64,000 bases of DNA from Cylicocyclus nassatus (GCA_958299035.1 CATQJL010000316.1:11626347-11690346), one strand, 5' to 3'; counted from the stretch's first letter, positions 32,774 through 43,474 are shown. Program-made: numbers and translations. The notes: generated by a model from the letters alone, not told the origin.

Positions 32774-34603
32774 GAATGTTGCGAAGAAGTTACTTGATGT
32801 CGATTTTGCAAAGTTTTTCGTTGATGTGAGTGAGAAAATCAGTGCAGGAGGACTTGATTTTATGAAAGCTGTGGAAAGCTTATGGAGTGATTATTGCCAA
32901 CAAATGGTATCTTTATTGAAATTAATTTGCGTGTTTTTCAAGCAACTATTCCTTGTTTGTTTGAAACTTTTTTTTGAGGTGGATCGATCACTACTCCGTG
33001 ATCGATTGCGTATGTTGTGAACACTGGATTTATACAAGCAGGTAGCTTTACCAGTGGTTTTATTCTAATTGTAAGTCGAAAATCTCGCTCTTTTCAGTCT
33101 TTCGAAGAAGGGTTCGTTTTTGACCAACACTGTCGCGCATTAACAATGCATTGATGGTGTTATTTTACTGTCTTCTATCCCATTTATAGAAAGTTGGTAA
33201 AGCAATGATCAGGTGAGTTTTTTCTCAGTTAAATTATTCCATTCCACACTTCCACCAATGTAGAAGTAAATGAGCGTAAAAATCGTTGTAGATCTTTCGC
33301 AATGCATCAATTTTTAGTGGAAAAGTGTTTCGGCAACGAAGACGAAAGGATGAAGTTTGCCAAGCTGAGAAGGATGCATTTGATTATTTCATCAACACGC
33401 GCGGCAACAAACCCGCTAAATTGATTGGTATGTGGACTTTTGTATTCTTGAAGTATTAGGTCGTTCCGAAAGTTCTTTCCGTTTTTTCAACCTATCATAA
33501 AAACACGTGGAATGAAGGCAGGGAAACGCTTTAGGCACTCTCTGACGCAGCTTTCCTTCCTCTTTTCAACTGTCATATTCCTGTGCCGCTTGCTCTTGCG
33601 ATCAGTGAGATAATGGCCGAAATTTCGAACCCATGGTTTTTACCATGTCCAACTTTAGCAATTTTTCACAATCTTCTTTTTTGACTTTTGGAAAAGCTTT
33701 GATAGCCATCAGATAGAGTAAACAAAGTGCAATTTAATACAATTTTTTGGCATTTATAGCTAGGCTCAAAAATTCTCTAGAATTATTTTTCTGATGCTAT
33801 CAAATTACACTTTAGGGGATGCCAAAAGCCACAGAACATAAAAAGGCGCACAACTAAGGTGTCATTCGATGCAGCTTTTTCTCCTCTTTCTGATGAGTAC
33901 TTTCTCTTATTAGTTTGTGAGGTCTTTGGCGATAAAATTTCCGTAAATCTTGATTTTGAACCCGCCTCATGATGTATCCGTGCAATGCAAAATCTTATAT
34001 TTCGAAGCGGTAAACGCTCAGTTACTTTGTAAAAATAGTGTACAATCATAAACGACTTTTGAAAGTTTCGAAAACCGAAGATTTGTTGATGTTCAGAGCG
34101 TTTGTGTGTTTTGTGACTCCGAAAAAGTGAAGACTTCTGAAAAAGTTATCTAAAAAAAATAATGAGAAGCCGGCTGAAATTGCCAAAAAATTCCATTGCA
34201 TTGCACTTTGTTCACTCTATCTGACTGCTTTCATAGCTTCTCCAAGAGTTAAGAAAGAAGATAGTGAAAAATTGCCAAAGTTGGACATGGTAAAAACCAT
34301 AGGTCCGAAATTTCGGCCATTATCTCACTGATCGCTAGAGCAAGCGGCACAGTAATATGACAGTTAAAAAGAGGAAGAAAAGCTGCGTCGGGCAGTGCCT
34401 AAATCGTTTCCCTATCTTTATTCCACGTGTTTTTATGATATGTTGAAAAAACGGAAGGAACTTTCGGAACGACCTAATATTAAATCTTCACAATTGAGCC
34501 AAATATATGGATGCGAGGCTGCGCAGCGCTAATAAAGAAGCGTCCGATGAGCAACTGGATCAGCTTATAAACAAAGTGATGACGCTGTTCCGTTTTATCC
34601 AAG
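32774..34603 (+). pseudogene. cul-4-like: Cullin-4-like gene fragment, left arm
   Basis: Five exon-like pieces in order: 32774-32906 (VSEKISAGGLDFMKAVESLW, SDYCQQM, matching the cullin N-terminal repeat), 32979-33017 (VDRSLLRDRLRML), 33190-33211 (VGKAMI, cut short), 33318-33427 (KCFGNEDERMKF, then after a frame slip EKDAFDYFINTRGNKPAKLI), and 34499-34603 (KYMDARLRSANKEASDEQLD, then KVMTLFRFIQ). The last two match the CUL4 segment that ends just before its KDVFEAFYKKDL region, which is absent. Introns are retained, so this is captured genomic DNA, not a processed copy. The frame slip and the truncated third exon make it non-functional. CUL4 is the scaffold of the DDB1 ubiquitin ligase. Confidence 0.8.
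33456..34477. mobile_element. Mariner-type MITE, family TTAGGTCGTTCCGAAAG
   Basis: The 1022-base element starts TTAGGTCGTTCCGAAAGTTC and ends with the reverse complement, with TA duplications at 33454-33455 and 34478-34479. Arms are about 300 bases long. It sits in a cul-4 intron of the left arm only; the matching point in the right arm (near 36943) is empty. A single-arm remnant of this family lies at 52221-52522. Confidence 0.9.
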
Positions 34604-34924
34604 GTACATGTTACTATCCTTGTATCTTTCATCCAGCTCTGTGCTATAACTCTCATGAACGTGGTTTGTTGACCGACCGACGTTTGGGCACGGCGCTGAC
34701 ACGAGCTATAAACGCGATCGCAAAAGTCATAATTACAGTTACGGATTGGAGTTGATCGAGACCATTGCCAAACTCCTCAGTTGGCCAGAGCCTAGATGTG
34801 GTAAAAGTGTTTTGTTCATTTGGAGATTTTGTTGTCAACTACAACAATTGCCTTAGTCAGCAGGTGTGCGAAATTGCTCTATGTACTATTTTTCCCTTGA
34901 GCTGCCTTCCGTATTTCTTTGTTT

Positions 34925-35052
34925 CAGTTGTTCATCGAGAAACTGTCACCGAAACGTTCATTGCGCGTGTTTACATCTGAGCACATGGCTAATTCGATGC
35001 GCACTCACGCACTAGGTGTTCTGAACACCAGCGTGAATAGAACATATCAGGT
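34925..35052 (+). CDS. Exon-like segment of unknown origin in the palindrome (left arm)
   Basis: Between a TTTCAG acceptor (near 34927) and a GTAAAT donor (near 35051) an open frame reads LFIEKLSPKRSLRVFTSEHM and about 20 more residues ending NRTYQ. A mirrored copy lies at about 36370-36498 on the minus strand. It sits between the cullin-4 and ATR pieces and belongs to neither as far as I can tell. Confidence 0.35.
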
Positions 35053-35464
35053 AAATATTATTGTAAGGATATGGAGATACTTGGTCCTGACCAAGCTATC
35101 TTGGGATTCCACTTTTTGTTGTTGTAAATCTGTCAAAATTATCTCTGAAATTATAACGGTCTTTGCGTGTCGTGAATGCGTATACTTGCGATATCTATAT
35201 GTTTTGTGAGTGAAATTTCCTTTTCCTTTTTTCCTTTTTCAAAAAGTTCCTCAAAATCTAAACCCTCAAAGTAGTTTTGCATCAACTTTTACTGGGCTAA
35301 TGCTTATTGTTTTTTCCTTGGAATTATATTTCAGACAGCGTTTGAGGGAGTCCTAAAAGCTTGATAAAAAATTCCCGGGAAAATTTATCTAATGGAGCAA
35401 AAAAAACAAGAAGAAAAGTATAGCTTCCAAATTCTGCACTGGATACGTTTTATCAAGCTTTTAG

Positions 35465-35713
35465 GTCGTAGCTTTTCGGCTGACTCGAAATATGGTGAAT
35501 GGTTTCGGACCCACAGGAGTTGAAGGCTCTTTTCGAAGGTCGTGTGAATCTACCTTGAGAGTGATGAGAGAAAATAAAGACACACTATTGACTGTAAGTT
35601 CGTTTACACTCCACACCACATATGGCGTTGATGTTCGCGAATGATACACAGATTAAACATTCGTTCACGATCCCTTGCTGGAATGGATCAACACCGAGCC
35701 CGCAGCAGAACAG
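35465..35713 (+). pseudogene. ATR-like: ATR kinase C-terminal fragment, left arm
   Basis: The exon at 35465-35593 (TTTTAG acceptor, GTAAGT donor) encodes 43 residues, [20 protein letters not shown] to [12 protein letters not shown]. This is the conserved end of the ATR/PIKK kinase domain (FRLTxNMV.xxGPTG.EG.FRRSCE). After a short intron, 35659-35713 reads TFVHDPLLEWINTEPAAEQ, the ATR segment immediately downstream. An out-of-frame TAA right at the second acceptor shows decay. ATR is the DNA-damage checkpoint kinase. The copy stops at the palindrome centre, so the FATC end is missing. Confidence 0.8.
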
Positions 35714-35958
35714 ACTGCTGCGGGCTCGGTGTTGATTCATTCCAGCAAGGGATCGTGAACGAATGTTTAATCTGTGTATCATTCGCGAACATCAACGCCA
35801 TATGTGGTGTGGAGTGTAAACGAACTTACAGTCAATAGTGTGTCTTTATTTTCTCTCATCACTCTCAAGGTAGATTCACACGACCTTCGAAAAGAGCCTT
35901 CAACTCCTGTGGGTCCGAAACCATTCACCATATTCCGAGTCAGCCGAAAAGCTACGAC
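35711..35958 (-). pseudogene. ATR-like: ATR kinase C-terminal fragment, right arm
   Basis: Mirror of 35465-35713. Exons are at 35830-35958 and about 35711-35764 on the minus strand. The 43-residue exon is the same as in the left arm, with only isolated base changes between arms. Confidence 0.8.
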
Positions 35959-36818
35959 CTAAAAGCTTAATAAAACGTATCCAGTGCAGAATTTGGAAAC
36001 TATACTTTTCTTCTTGTTTTTTTTGCTCCATTAGATAAATTTTCCCGGGAATTTTTTATCAAGCTTTTAGGACTCCCTCAAACGCTGTCTGAAATATAAT
36101 TCCAAGGAAAAAACAATAAGCATTAGCCTAGTAAAAGTTGATGCAAAACTACTTTGAGGGTTTAGATTTTGAGGAACTTTTTGAAAAAGGAAAAAGGAAA
36201 AGGAAATTTCACTCACAAAACATATAGATATGGCAAGTATACGCATTCACGACACGCAAAGACCGTTATAATTTCAGAGATAATTTTGACAGATTTACAA
36301 CAACAAAAAGTGGAATCCCAAGATAGCTTGGTCAGGACCAAGTATCTCCATATCCTTACAATATTATTTACCTGATATGTTCTATTCACGCTGGTGTTCA
36401 GAACACCTAGTGCGTGAGTGCGCATCGAATTAGCCATGTGCTCAGATGTAAACACGCGCAATGAACGTTTCGGTGACAGTTTCTCGATGAACAACTGAAA
36501 CAAAGAAACACGGAAGGCAGCTCAAGGGAAACATAGTACATAGAGCGATTTCGCACACCTGCTGACTAAGGCAATTGTTGTAGTTGACAACAAAATCTCC
36601 AAATGAACAAAACACTTTTACCACATCTAAGCTCTGGCCAACTGAGGAGTTTGGCAATGGTCTCGATCAACTCCAATCCGTAACTGTAATTATGACTTTT
36701 GCGACCGCGTTTATAGCTCGTGTCAGCGCCGTGCCCAAACGTCGGTCGGTCAACAAACCACGTTCATGAGAGTTATAGCACAGAGCTGGATGAAAGATAC
36801 AAGGATAGTAACATGTAC

Positions 36819-37691
36819 CTTGGATAAAACGGAACAGCGTCATCACTTTGTTTATAAGCTGATCCAGTTGCTCATCGGACGCTTCTTTATTAGCGCTGCG
36901 CAGCCTCGCATCCATATATTTGGCTCAATTGTGAAGATTTAATATTTCAAGAATACAAAAGTCCACATACCAATCAATTCAGCGGGTTTGTTGCCGCGCG
37001 TGTTGATGAAATAATCAAATGCATCCTTCTCAGCTTGGCAAACTTCATCCTTTCGTCTTCGTTGCCGAAACACTATTCCACTAAAAATTGATGCATTGCG
37101 AAAGATCTACAACGATTTTTACGCTCATTTACTTCTACATTGGTGGAAGTGTGGAATGGAATAATTTAACTGAGAAAAAACTCACCAAATACATCAAGCT
37201 TTTCTTTGAAAGCCATAAGCTCTTCAACCATAGTTGCAGCGTGCTGAGGATCCATGATCATTGCTTTACCAACTTTTTATAAATGGGATAGAAGACAGTA
37301 AAATAACACCATCAATGCATTGTTAATGCGCGACAGTGTTGGTCAAGAACGAACCCTTCTTCGAAAGACTGAAAAGAGCGAGATTTTCGACTTACAATTA
37401 GAATAAAACCACTGGTAAAGCTACCTGCTTGTATAAATCCAGTGTTCACAACATACGCAATCGATCACGGAGTAGTGATCGATCCACCTCAAAAAAAAGT
37501 TTCAAACAAACAAGGAGTAGTTGCTTGAAAAACACGCAAATTAATTTCAATAAAGATACCATTTGTTGGCAATAATCACTCCATAAGCTTTCCACAGCTT
37601 TCATAAAATCAAGTCCTCCTGCACTGATTTTCTCACTCACATCAACGAAAAACTTTGCAAAATCGACATCAAGTAACTTCTTCGCAACATT
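36819..37691 (-). pseudogene. cul-4-like: Cullin-4-like gene fragment, right arm
   Basis: Minus-strand exons in order: 37691-37560, 37487-37449, 37272-37186, 37080-36971, 36923-36819. This copy keeps the full third exon (GKAMIMDPQHAATMVEELMA then FKEKLDVF), which the left arm has lost, and reads NKPAELI where the left arm has NKPAKLI. It is therefore closer to the parent gene. It shares the frame slip between MKFAK and AEKDAF with the left arm, so that mutation predates the inverted duplication. Confidence 0.8.
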
Positions 37692-37990
37692 CTGTTAGTT
37701 CTTGGGATGGTGGAGTGATATACAAAAAGAAAAGTGCACAAAATGAGCTGTAAGCCGAAGAACTGCAAAAAAACAGCGTGAACGACGCCACTTTGAGAAC
37801 GCGTCAGCAGGCAAACTACGTATGCGTCAACACGCTCTCATTGACCCTGCCCTAGTTACAACCCCAAAATGAAAAATTGCGGGTAACTTACCATAGAATT
37901 ACATAGAATTATGCTTTCAATAATCTTTTTTGCGTTTATTTTGCTTATTTTCTGCGCACTAGCGACAACGACCTGGAAGGATAGACTCAC

Positions 37991-38199
37991 GGCCGCATGC
38001 ACTAACATTTCCGCTGGGGAGGGGATCGCAGCTTTAGAAGAAAGCTTCATATCCTGAAGCTCCGTATATCTGAATTTTACGCCGTCTGTTCGTAAGTACT
38101 CCCACCATCCTTCACTATGAACATATTGAGCAGAAGCGAGAAGCTGTACAAGCCGCATTTCTCATCTTTTTGCAGGATCCCCTGATGGTCCCCGGGGGG
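37991..38199 (+). repeat. Single-arm copy of the GCATGCACTAAC foldback family
   Basis: GGCCGCATGCACTAACATTT, GGGGAGGGGATCGCAGCTTT, GCAGAAGCGAGAAGCTGTAC and CCCTGATGGTCCCC match the left arm of the element at 27796-28509. It is part of the roughly 300 bases present only in the right arm of the inner palindrome. Confidence 0.8.
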
Positions 38200-38297
38200 A
38201 CACGGGCGATTGATGCATAGCGCCCCAGAACAAAATGTACTTAATAAGCTCTCATGTCGGCAAAGAAAGGAAAATAGTGTGTTTATTGAGGAGTGCC

Positions 38298-38342
38298 CTG
38301 CCGGCATCTCGTCATGCCCCTACCACGTCGAGATGCCGGCAG
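38298..38342. repeat. Perfect 14-base stem-loop
   Basis: CTGCCGGCATCTCG at 38298-38311 is exactly complementary to 38329-38342, with a 17-base loop. It lies 57 bases beyond the end of the outer inverted repeat. Confidence 0.8.
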
Positions 38343-38921
38343 GTTCATGACATACATCTCGCTATCTGGCGGATTATTGATCAATTTCTTTATTTTCTAT
38401 GTTTCTCTTTTGCTACTGGGTTATACTTGTCACCCAAAACAGTCACAAATGTTCAAAAATCGCTGGCATGATGGGTTTTTCTAAGTTTTTGTTTGTTGTA
38501 AGATAGAACGAGTTTTGAGTTTATCTGAGCTTTTGCTAATCTTGAAATTCACTGTCGGTGTATGTCCATTTTATGTTTGTTACAATTCTTATTTGAACAG
38601 CCACACGGTTGTCGATTCCTCATTGCCTGAATAAGCTTTTCCTTGATCTCTTTGAGAACTCCGATAGCACAACTATCGCATGCTTGACCAATTTCGATTT
38701 TTCCATTGTTTTCCTTTTTCAGCTCTGTTTCACACTTCCCTTATGCTGACGGTGCATACCTGCCAAAAAGGTTCAAACCAGCCGAAAGTTCAGATGGTTA
38801 TGGTTCCCTGTTGGAGCATTCGCACCGCTTTTTGCGTCGTTGAAATCTCCATGTGTCTAACACATTTTCTCTATGGAGGTTTGTTTAATTGTCTTTTTTG
38901 GTTCTTTTATGATTCTATTTA
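38343..38921. other. Non-coding stretch
   Basis: No supported exon or element between the stem-loop and the MITE at 38922. Confidence 0.4.
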
Positions 38922-39428
38922 TTAGGTTGTCCCATAAGTTTTTTCATATTCGGACCTTCAATTCGATTTTTCTCAGGAACTACAGCACCTAGTAGGCTGC
39001 AAATTTTTGGCAGTAATTCTGAGCGAATAAGCTATACAATCACCTACTTGCGGGGAATACAGAAATGATACAGGCAAAGTTTGAAAATTGAGCGCATTAT
39101 TTTTTTCTTGGTTTCTAGCCATCAGAAAAATGCAGCAAATGCATTTATAAATATCCGATGAGGAGAGTATATGCATGAAAAAATAGGAAATTTGCAGAGC
39201 TGTTTTGAACTGAGATATGATGATTTTCGTTTTTTCGGAGATTCGGGAAAATTTTTTATTCTGGTTTGGAGCATGTTGCGGATTGGACTTGGTGCGAACT
39301 TTTGAACGCCATCTTGTAGAGCTTACTTTGATCTGTCGAATGGTACCCTGTAATTTGTCAGGAGGTCAAGAAGAACTGATTTATGTCGTTGAAAAGTCAG
39401 ATATGAAAAGACTTATGGGACAACCTAA
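38922..39428. mobile_element. Mariner-type MITE, family TTAGGTTGTCCCATAAG
   Basis: The 507-base element starts TTAGGTTGTCCCATAAGTTT and ends with the complementary AGACTTATGGGACAACCTAA. TA duplications are at 38920-38921 and 39429-39430. This is a distinct terminal sequence from the other mariner families in the window. The internal frame shows no transposase motif. Confidence 0.85.
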
Positions 39429-39533
39429 TACTTTTATCTTTTTGCCTTTGTCAGATTCAGCGTTTCGTTGCTGTTGTTCTTCACTTGCCTAAACCCTAAC
39501 TAAATGCTATTTTATCGAACAAGTATAAGGTTT

Positions 39534-39733
39534 TAGGCCCTGGCCAGACTTCGCTCAAAGGCGCCCAAAAGCTCTCAAAAGCGCCCTAAGCGGCCAAAAG
39601 CACCCAAAAGCGCTAAAAAGCGCCCAAATTTCTCTGGTGTCTCTTCACTTTCTCGTGTGAGGACAAATGACAGAGAGTGAGGAGAGGTTAGAGAAGCTAG
39701 GGCGCTTTTGAGCGAAGTCTGGCCAGGACCTAA
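39534..39733. mobile_element. 200-base MITE with 27-base inverted ends
   Basis: TTAGGCCCTGGCCAGACTTC and the complement GAAGTCTGGCCAGGACCTAA form the ends, extending to GCTCAAA/TTTGAGC. The interior is GCGCCCAAAAGC-rich in the left half. The target duplication is unclear. Confidence 0.75.
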
Positions 39734-41516
39734 CAGCGTGTCTCTAGATTTATGCGGGTGTCGGGTCTCAACTATGTCAGAGCTCGGTCTTTTTTGTCGT
39801 TTCTATTCAACAAATCAGCATCAACCCTTGAGAGTAATGCTACAAAACTTAGTAAGCAGCAACGGGTAATCGTTTTTAATGATTACAAATTTCTGTTTTA
39901 GAACTTAATTTACGTTTAAATTTGTCTTTATGGACTACCACTGACATAAGGGTCTTGGGAAGCTTTCACTATAATACAAATTCCTTGATTATTATTGCTC
40001 CTTTGTAAGGGCAAGAGATTGTTACTCAAATGTCGTTTAGGCGGTGGCTTTTGAATGCGTTTATTGATAGTTAAGGAAGGTCAGATTAAGGAGTAGTCAT
40101 TCAGTGACCTATGCAAGTGTTAACACATATGTGCTAATGAACATATCCGCTCTAGACCATAAATCTCTTTAATCGAAACTTGTTGTAGTTTGAATACGCC
40201 TCAAAGTGTTTCTTTCGTTAGATTTAATTCACTACATTTTGGTCTTTGAACGCTAGCACTTTAAGGAGAAATTGCGAGATGTCCTATCGGGCTTGAGGAC
40301 AGACTCACCGAGATCTAAGCCTTGAGGAAAAGTTTCAAGTGATGTTGCTGATGACACATTGGACTATCAAATCGACATCGACTCGATTCGTGCTCGAGGG
40401 TTGGAAATCTCTTATCATTTTCAGCTTCTTAAAATATCGCTATAATTATAAACCAGCTGCTAATGTGCGAGATACTGTTCTGCAGACGGCAAAAGAGCTG
40501 TTACTTGTGAAAGGGGAGGGAAGTTCTGACATATCAAAAACATGTTTACCCGACAACACTCTCAAAGCCAGTATCTTACTCAGGGCCTGGCACCGATGGT
40601 TTGGGGTCAAACTGGACTTCGTTTTTTGCAGTTAGAAGCAACGGGGACATCGTTTTTATGAGGTCCTGGAGGAAGCGCCAAAACAAAAACACGACGAACA
40701 TATCAGGATTCACGAGCTGAACGTGTTCTTTCGCAAGCGCGCGAATTTCAAATGCAAGACTCAAACAAACAAATGGCTTGTTTACAGCGCACAAACAATC
40801 ACATGGCTCCGAATTTGGGCTATGTGTATACAATATTACACCAAACTATGTTATGTAAAAAGTTCCCAAAACTTATGTGCCCTAATATCTGTTCTCGAAT
40901 TTGTTGGTTTCTAGACCAGCTACCAAACCAACTGGGTTGATTCGGAGCATAAATATCGGAGAGTTCACATAAGTTTTGGACCTTTTTGATTTGGACGATT
41001 AGAACGGTCAAAAATCTATCATATAGTGAAGAGAGCGGATCAAGCCGTTGCCTCTCCCCTTTTTTGAGTCAAAAGTAGTATAATTCTACGCGTTGATAGA
41101 TATCGCGCTCCAATCACTTGCGGTATCCTTTGAAATATGTGGCGAAAGATGCATTGCAGGATTGTTGAGGCTACAGATTTGGTTGGCCTAGGAGATCGAC
41201 ATTCCCAGCATCAAAATGGTACTATACCCAATGGCAAAGCCTTTAATCGACTCGAAATGTTTTCTTTTTGCTTTTTTTATATTACATACCTCAAAATGCG
41301 CTTTTTTCGCTTTTTTGTTGCTATTTTGGTTGAATTAGGGTTTCCCTACTGATTTTCACGTCGAGAGGGACTTCGTAAATTTTCGCGAAGTCATGGGGAA
41401 CTTCGTTTCCAAAAAACCTCCAAACCAACGCGTGCCGGGCCCTGATCTTACTTATTCTATTTTTCTACTTTTTTATTCATTTGATTTTTTTAGAAGGCAA
41501 GTAGTAATGTTTACAG
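39734..41516. other. Mostly non-coding; no supported gene
   Basis: Short open frames near 40340-40940 carry no recognised motif. GGGCCCTG preceded by GCGTGCC (near 41435) is a short dispersed motif also seen near 26135 and 29527 in related forms. Confidence 0.4.
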
Positions 41517-42266
41517 ATTATAAACACACTTTCTGGAAAAACAAATCATTGGCCAACGAATGCTCGACTCATGCATATCAAAACAGTTCAAGATCTAATA
41601 GATTTTTATGAAGAACCAGTAGAGAATATAATCACTTATACCAAGTTCGTTCTTTTTCACGACAGATTCTTTGCAACTCGTCAATTTCTAGGCTAGTAAG
41701 ACAGGAAACAAAGCCGCCAAATAACCATATGTTAGAGCATGCTAGACGATTCCACCCGGAGGATAATGAAGCCTGGCGTGCAGGTATGTGTCATCATTCA
41801 AGCCGACACATTTTTCTCATTGTTATCTCTCACCTTCATGTTACAAAGGTCATATTTGAGGCATTACTGTTTTCCCTGGTATGGTGGATAAGTTATAAGT
41901 TTACGTAATAAACGTCTCCTCCGCCAGTTCAAGTCGAAATCGGATTGGTTCGATTATAAAGATCAAATGCGCAATCTCTTCCCTTTCTTTTTCTCCTTTT
42001 CACTACTTTTTATCCTTAGAATGGGAGAAAATAGCCCTTTTTTTGTTCATTTCAACTGCCCATATGATTATGTTTTAAAAGTTTCGACTACACAGACCCG
42101 ACAAGGACATGCCATGGGAAAGCGAGATTGCAAAGCGAATGGATAGGTCAATAATCCTTGCATTAAAATGCGTGTACCTAACGACTAGTGTTTACTTATT
42201 ATTATTTTCAGCCATCCAGAAAAACGATATGATTTGAAAACCAAGCAGTTCATAAGATCCAAATGA
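41517..42266 (+). pseudogene. Conserved multi-exon gene, broken in exon 3; identity uncertain
   Basis: Exons: 41517-41644 (LSGKTNHWPTNARLMHIKTV, DLIDFYEEPVENIITYTK), 41692-41783 (LVRQETKPPNNHMLEHARRF then HPEDNEAWRAG), 41861 to about 41990 (GITVFPGMVDK, then after a stop and frame change LRNKRLLRQFKSKSDWFDYK), 42082-42146 (FRLHRPDKDMPWESEIAKRM), and 42212-42266 (SHPEKRYDLKTKQFIRSK, stop TGA at 42264). Splice phases agree across exons 1-2 and 4-5. The 47-base intron after exon 1 is typical of nematodes. The composition suggests a small mitochondrial or ribosome-associated protein, but I cannot name it. TAA in the middle of exon 3 plus a shift indicates a decaying copy, unless an unseen short intron explains it. 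Confidence 0.5.
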
Positions 42267-43233
42267 CAAATCAACGGCAGAGACTGGGACTGCCGTTTTA
42301 GCACATATTTAATTGTTAAAATTTTCTGATTGTTAATAGATAGATTTCATAGATACCTATGGCATATTATTTGTGCTCAACGTCTTACATAATGACGAGA
42401 CATCGTGCTTCTTTATTACTTCGTTACCATGTCAAAAATCTCGATGATTTTTGACTCCCAGGTTTTTAGCTTACATGCTAGTTTGAAGTAGTAGCTAGCT
42501 AGTTTCAATGAACTGTTCGCACATTTGATTTATAGTGACACCCTATTGGGTGGGAGTTTAGAGCAGGATTCCTTCCCCAGTAATGAATTAGCAGGCTATA
42601 AGAATTATTCATTATTTCCTTCCATCTAATGGCATTCATTGGAATCAAATTGATAGACGATCTTGGCCGCATTTGATGCACCTTCCTTGCCCCTTCTATT
42701 GTTATTTTGAAGTGGCAATCCTCAAACATTTTCCATAAAAGTCTTGAAGTTCTCAAGTGAACTGTGGCTGCCACGCCTAGTCCAACTTTTTTCAAAAAGT
42801 GTTACCGTTTTCCAGCAAAGACTAAACATTGCGCAGATAGAGCAAACCTAACAATGTAGTCTCATTTTGTGCTAAACTTTAGCAACAAGTCACCCCATGT
42901 TTGCACCCGATATCTTGAAGAGCACATTTTTGAGAGCTAGTGAAGCTTGGCAGTAACGCCTAAGAACTGATTGCTAACATTGATCAAGCGTTAAATTTTC
43001 CAAAATTAGAAGGTTCAGATTATCTGCTTTTCATCGGTTGAAAAATGTTCAAAATCGCTGAAAGATGATAAAGAAACTCTGTAGAAAAGGTTCTAGTCTT
43101 TTTGGATTGGTTACGTCCAACGGTCACTTGAAGATCCTCGAGAAACCGATACAGAAATTCAGGAGTACTGTTAGAACTGACCATAGCAAAAACCATGGGT
43201 CGCGGACTGTTAGTTTTTGCAATGTAAACTGAA
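42267..43233. other. Non-coding stretch
   Basis: No supported feature. Confidence 0.4.
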
Positions 43234-43474
43234 CCACCTAGGTCGGGCAGAGTTTCGCAATTCCATGGTCGCGATTGACCGCGACAAGACAATTGTAACA
43301 ATATCATTGCATGCCGAACTTCTCGGTTGTGATAGTTAGTCACGATTAGTCCTGTTGGAAACTATAACAACCGAAATGCGAGAAGATCGGTATGCAATGA
43401 TATTGTCACAGTTGTCTTGTCGCGGTCAATCGCAACCATGAAGTTGCTTAAACTCTGCCCGAGGCCCTAGGAGG
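43234..43474. repeat. Foldback sequence with arms of about 105 bases
   Basis: CATGGTCGCGATTGACCGCG, ACAAGACAATTGTAACAATA and CCACCTAGGTCGGGCAGAGT on the left are mirrored on the right (43362-43474). The arms are about 85% identical around a 23-base centre. Its ends and target duplication are unclear. Confidence 0.75.

Larger units (their letters stand above)
32546..38226. mobile_element. Inner giant palindrome carrying cullin-4 and ATR gene fragments
   Basis: Terminal 26 bases GGGGCGCTATGCATCAATCG then CCCGTG are perfect inverted repeats. From there the left arm (32546-35708) is mirrored by the right arm (35714-38226) about a centre near 35711 (CCGCAGCAG AACAGA CTGCTGCGG). A subterminal hairpin GCGGGTAAGTTACCCGC follows the left end. 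The arms are about 98% alike, except for a mariner MITE in the left arm (33456-34477), a loss of about 60 bases in a left-arm exon (around 33210), and about 300 bases inserted in the right arm (37894-38199). The flanks show insertion into the outer repeat: the uninterrupted site GCAGTACGTCAGAACAAAAT is the complement of 23709-23728. At most 1-2 bases look duplicated. The class of element is unknown. Confidence 0.8.

Noticed and set aside
33783..34049. Mariner transposase inside the MITE at 33456-34477
   Set aside because: The 88-codon frame shows no D,D34D-type motif and most of the element is hairpin arms.
32546..38226. Giant palindrome as a pure assembly or sequencing-hairpin artefact
   Set aside because: The arms differ by a 1 kb MITE, a 300-base insertion, an exon deletion and scattered substitutions, and the flanks show an intact target site elsewhere. 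An artefact would give identical arms. Long reads would still be the final test.
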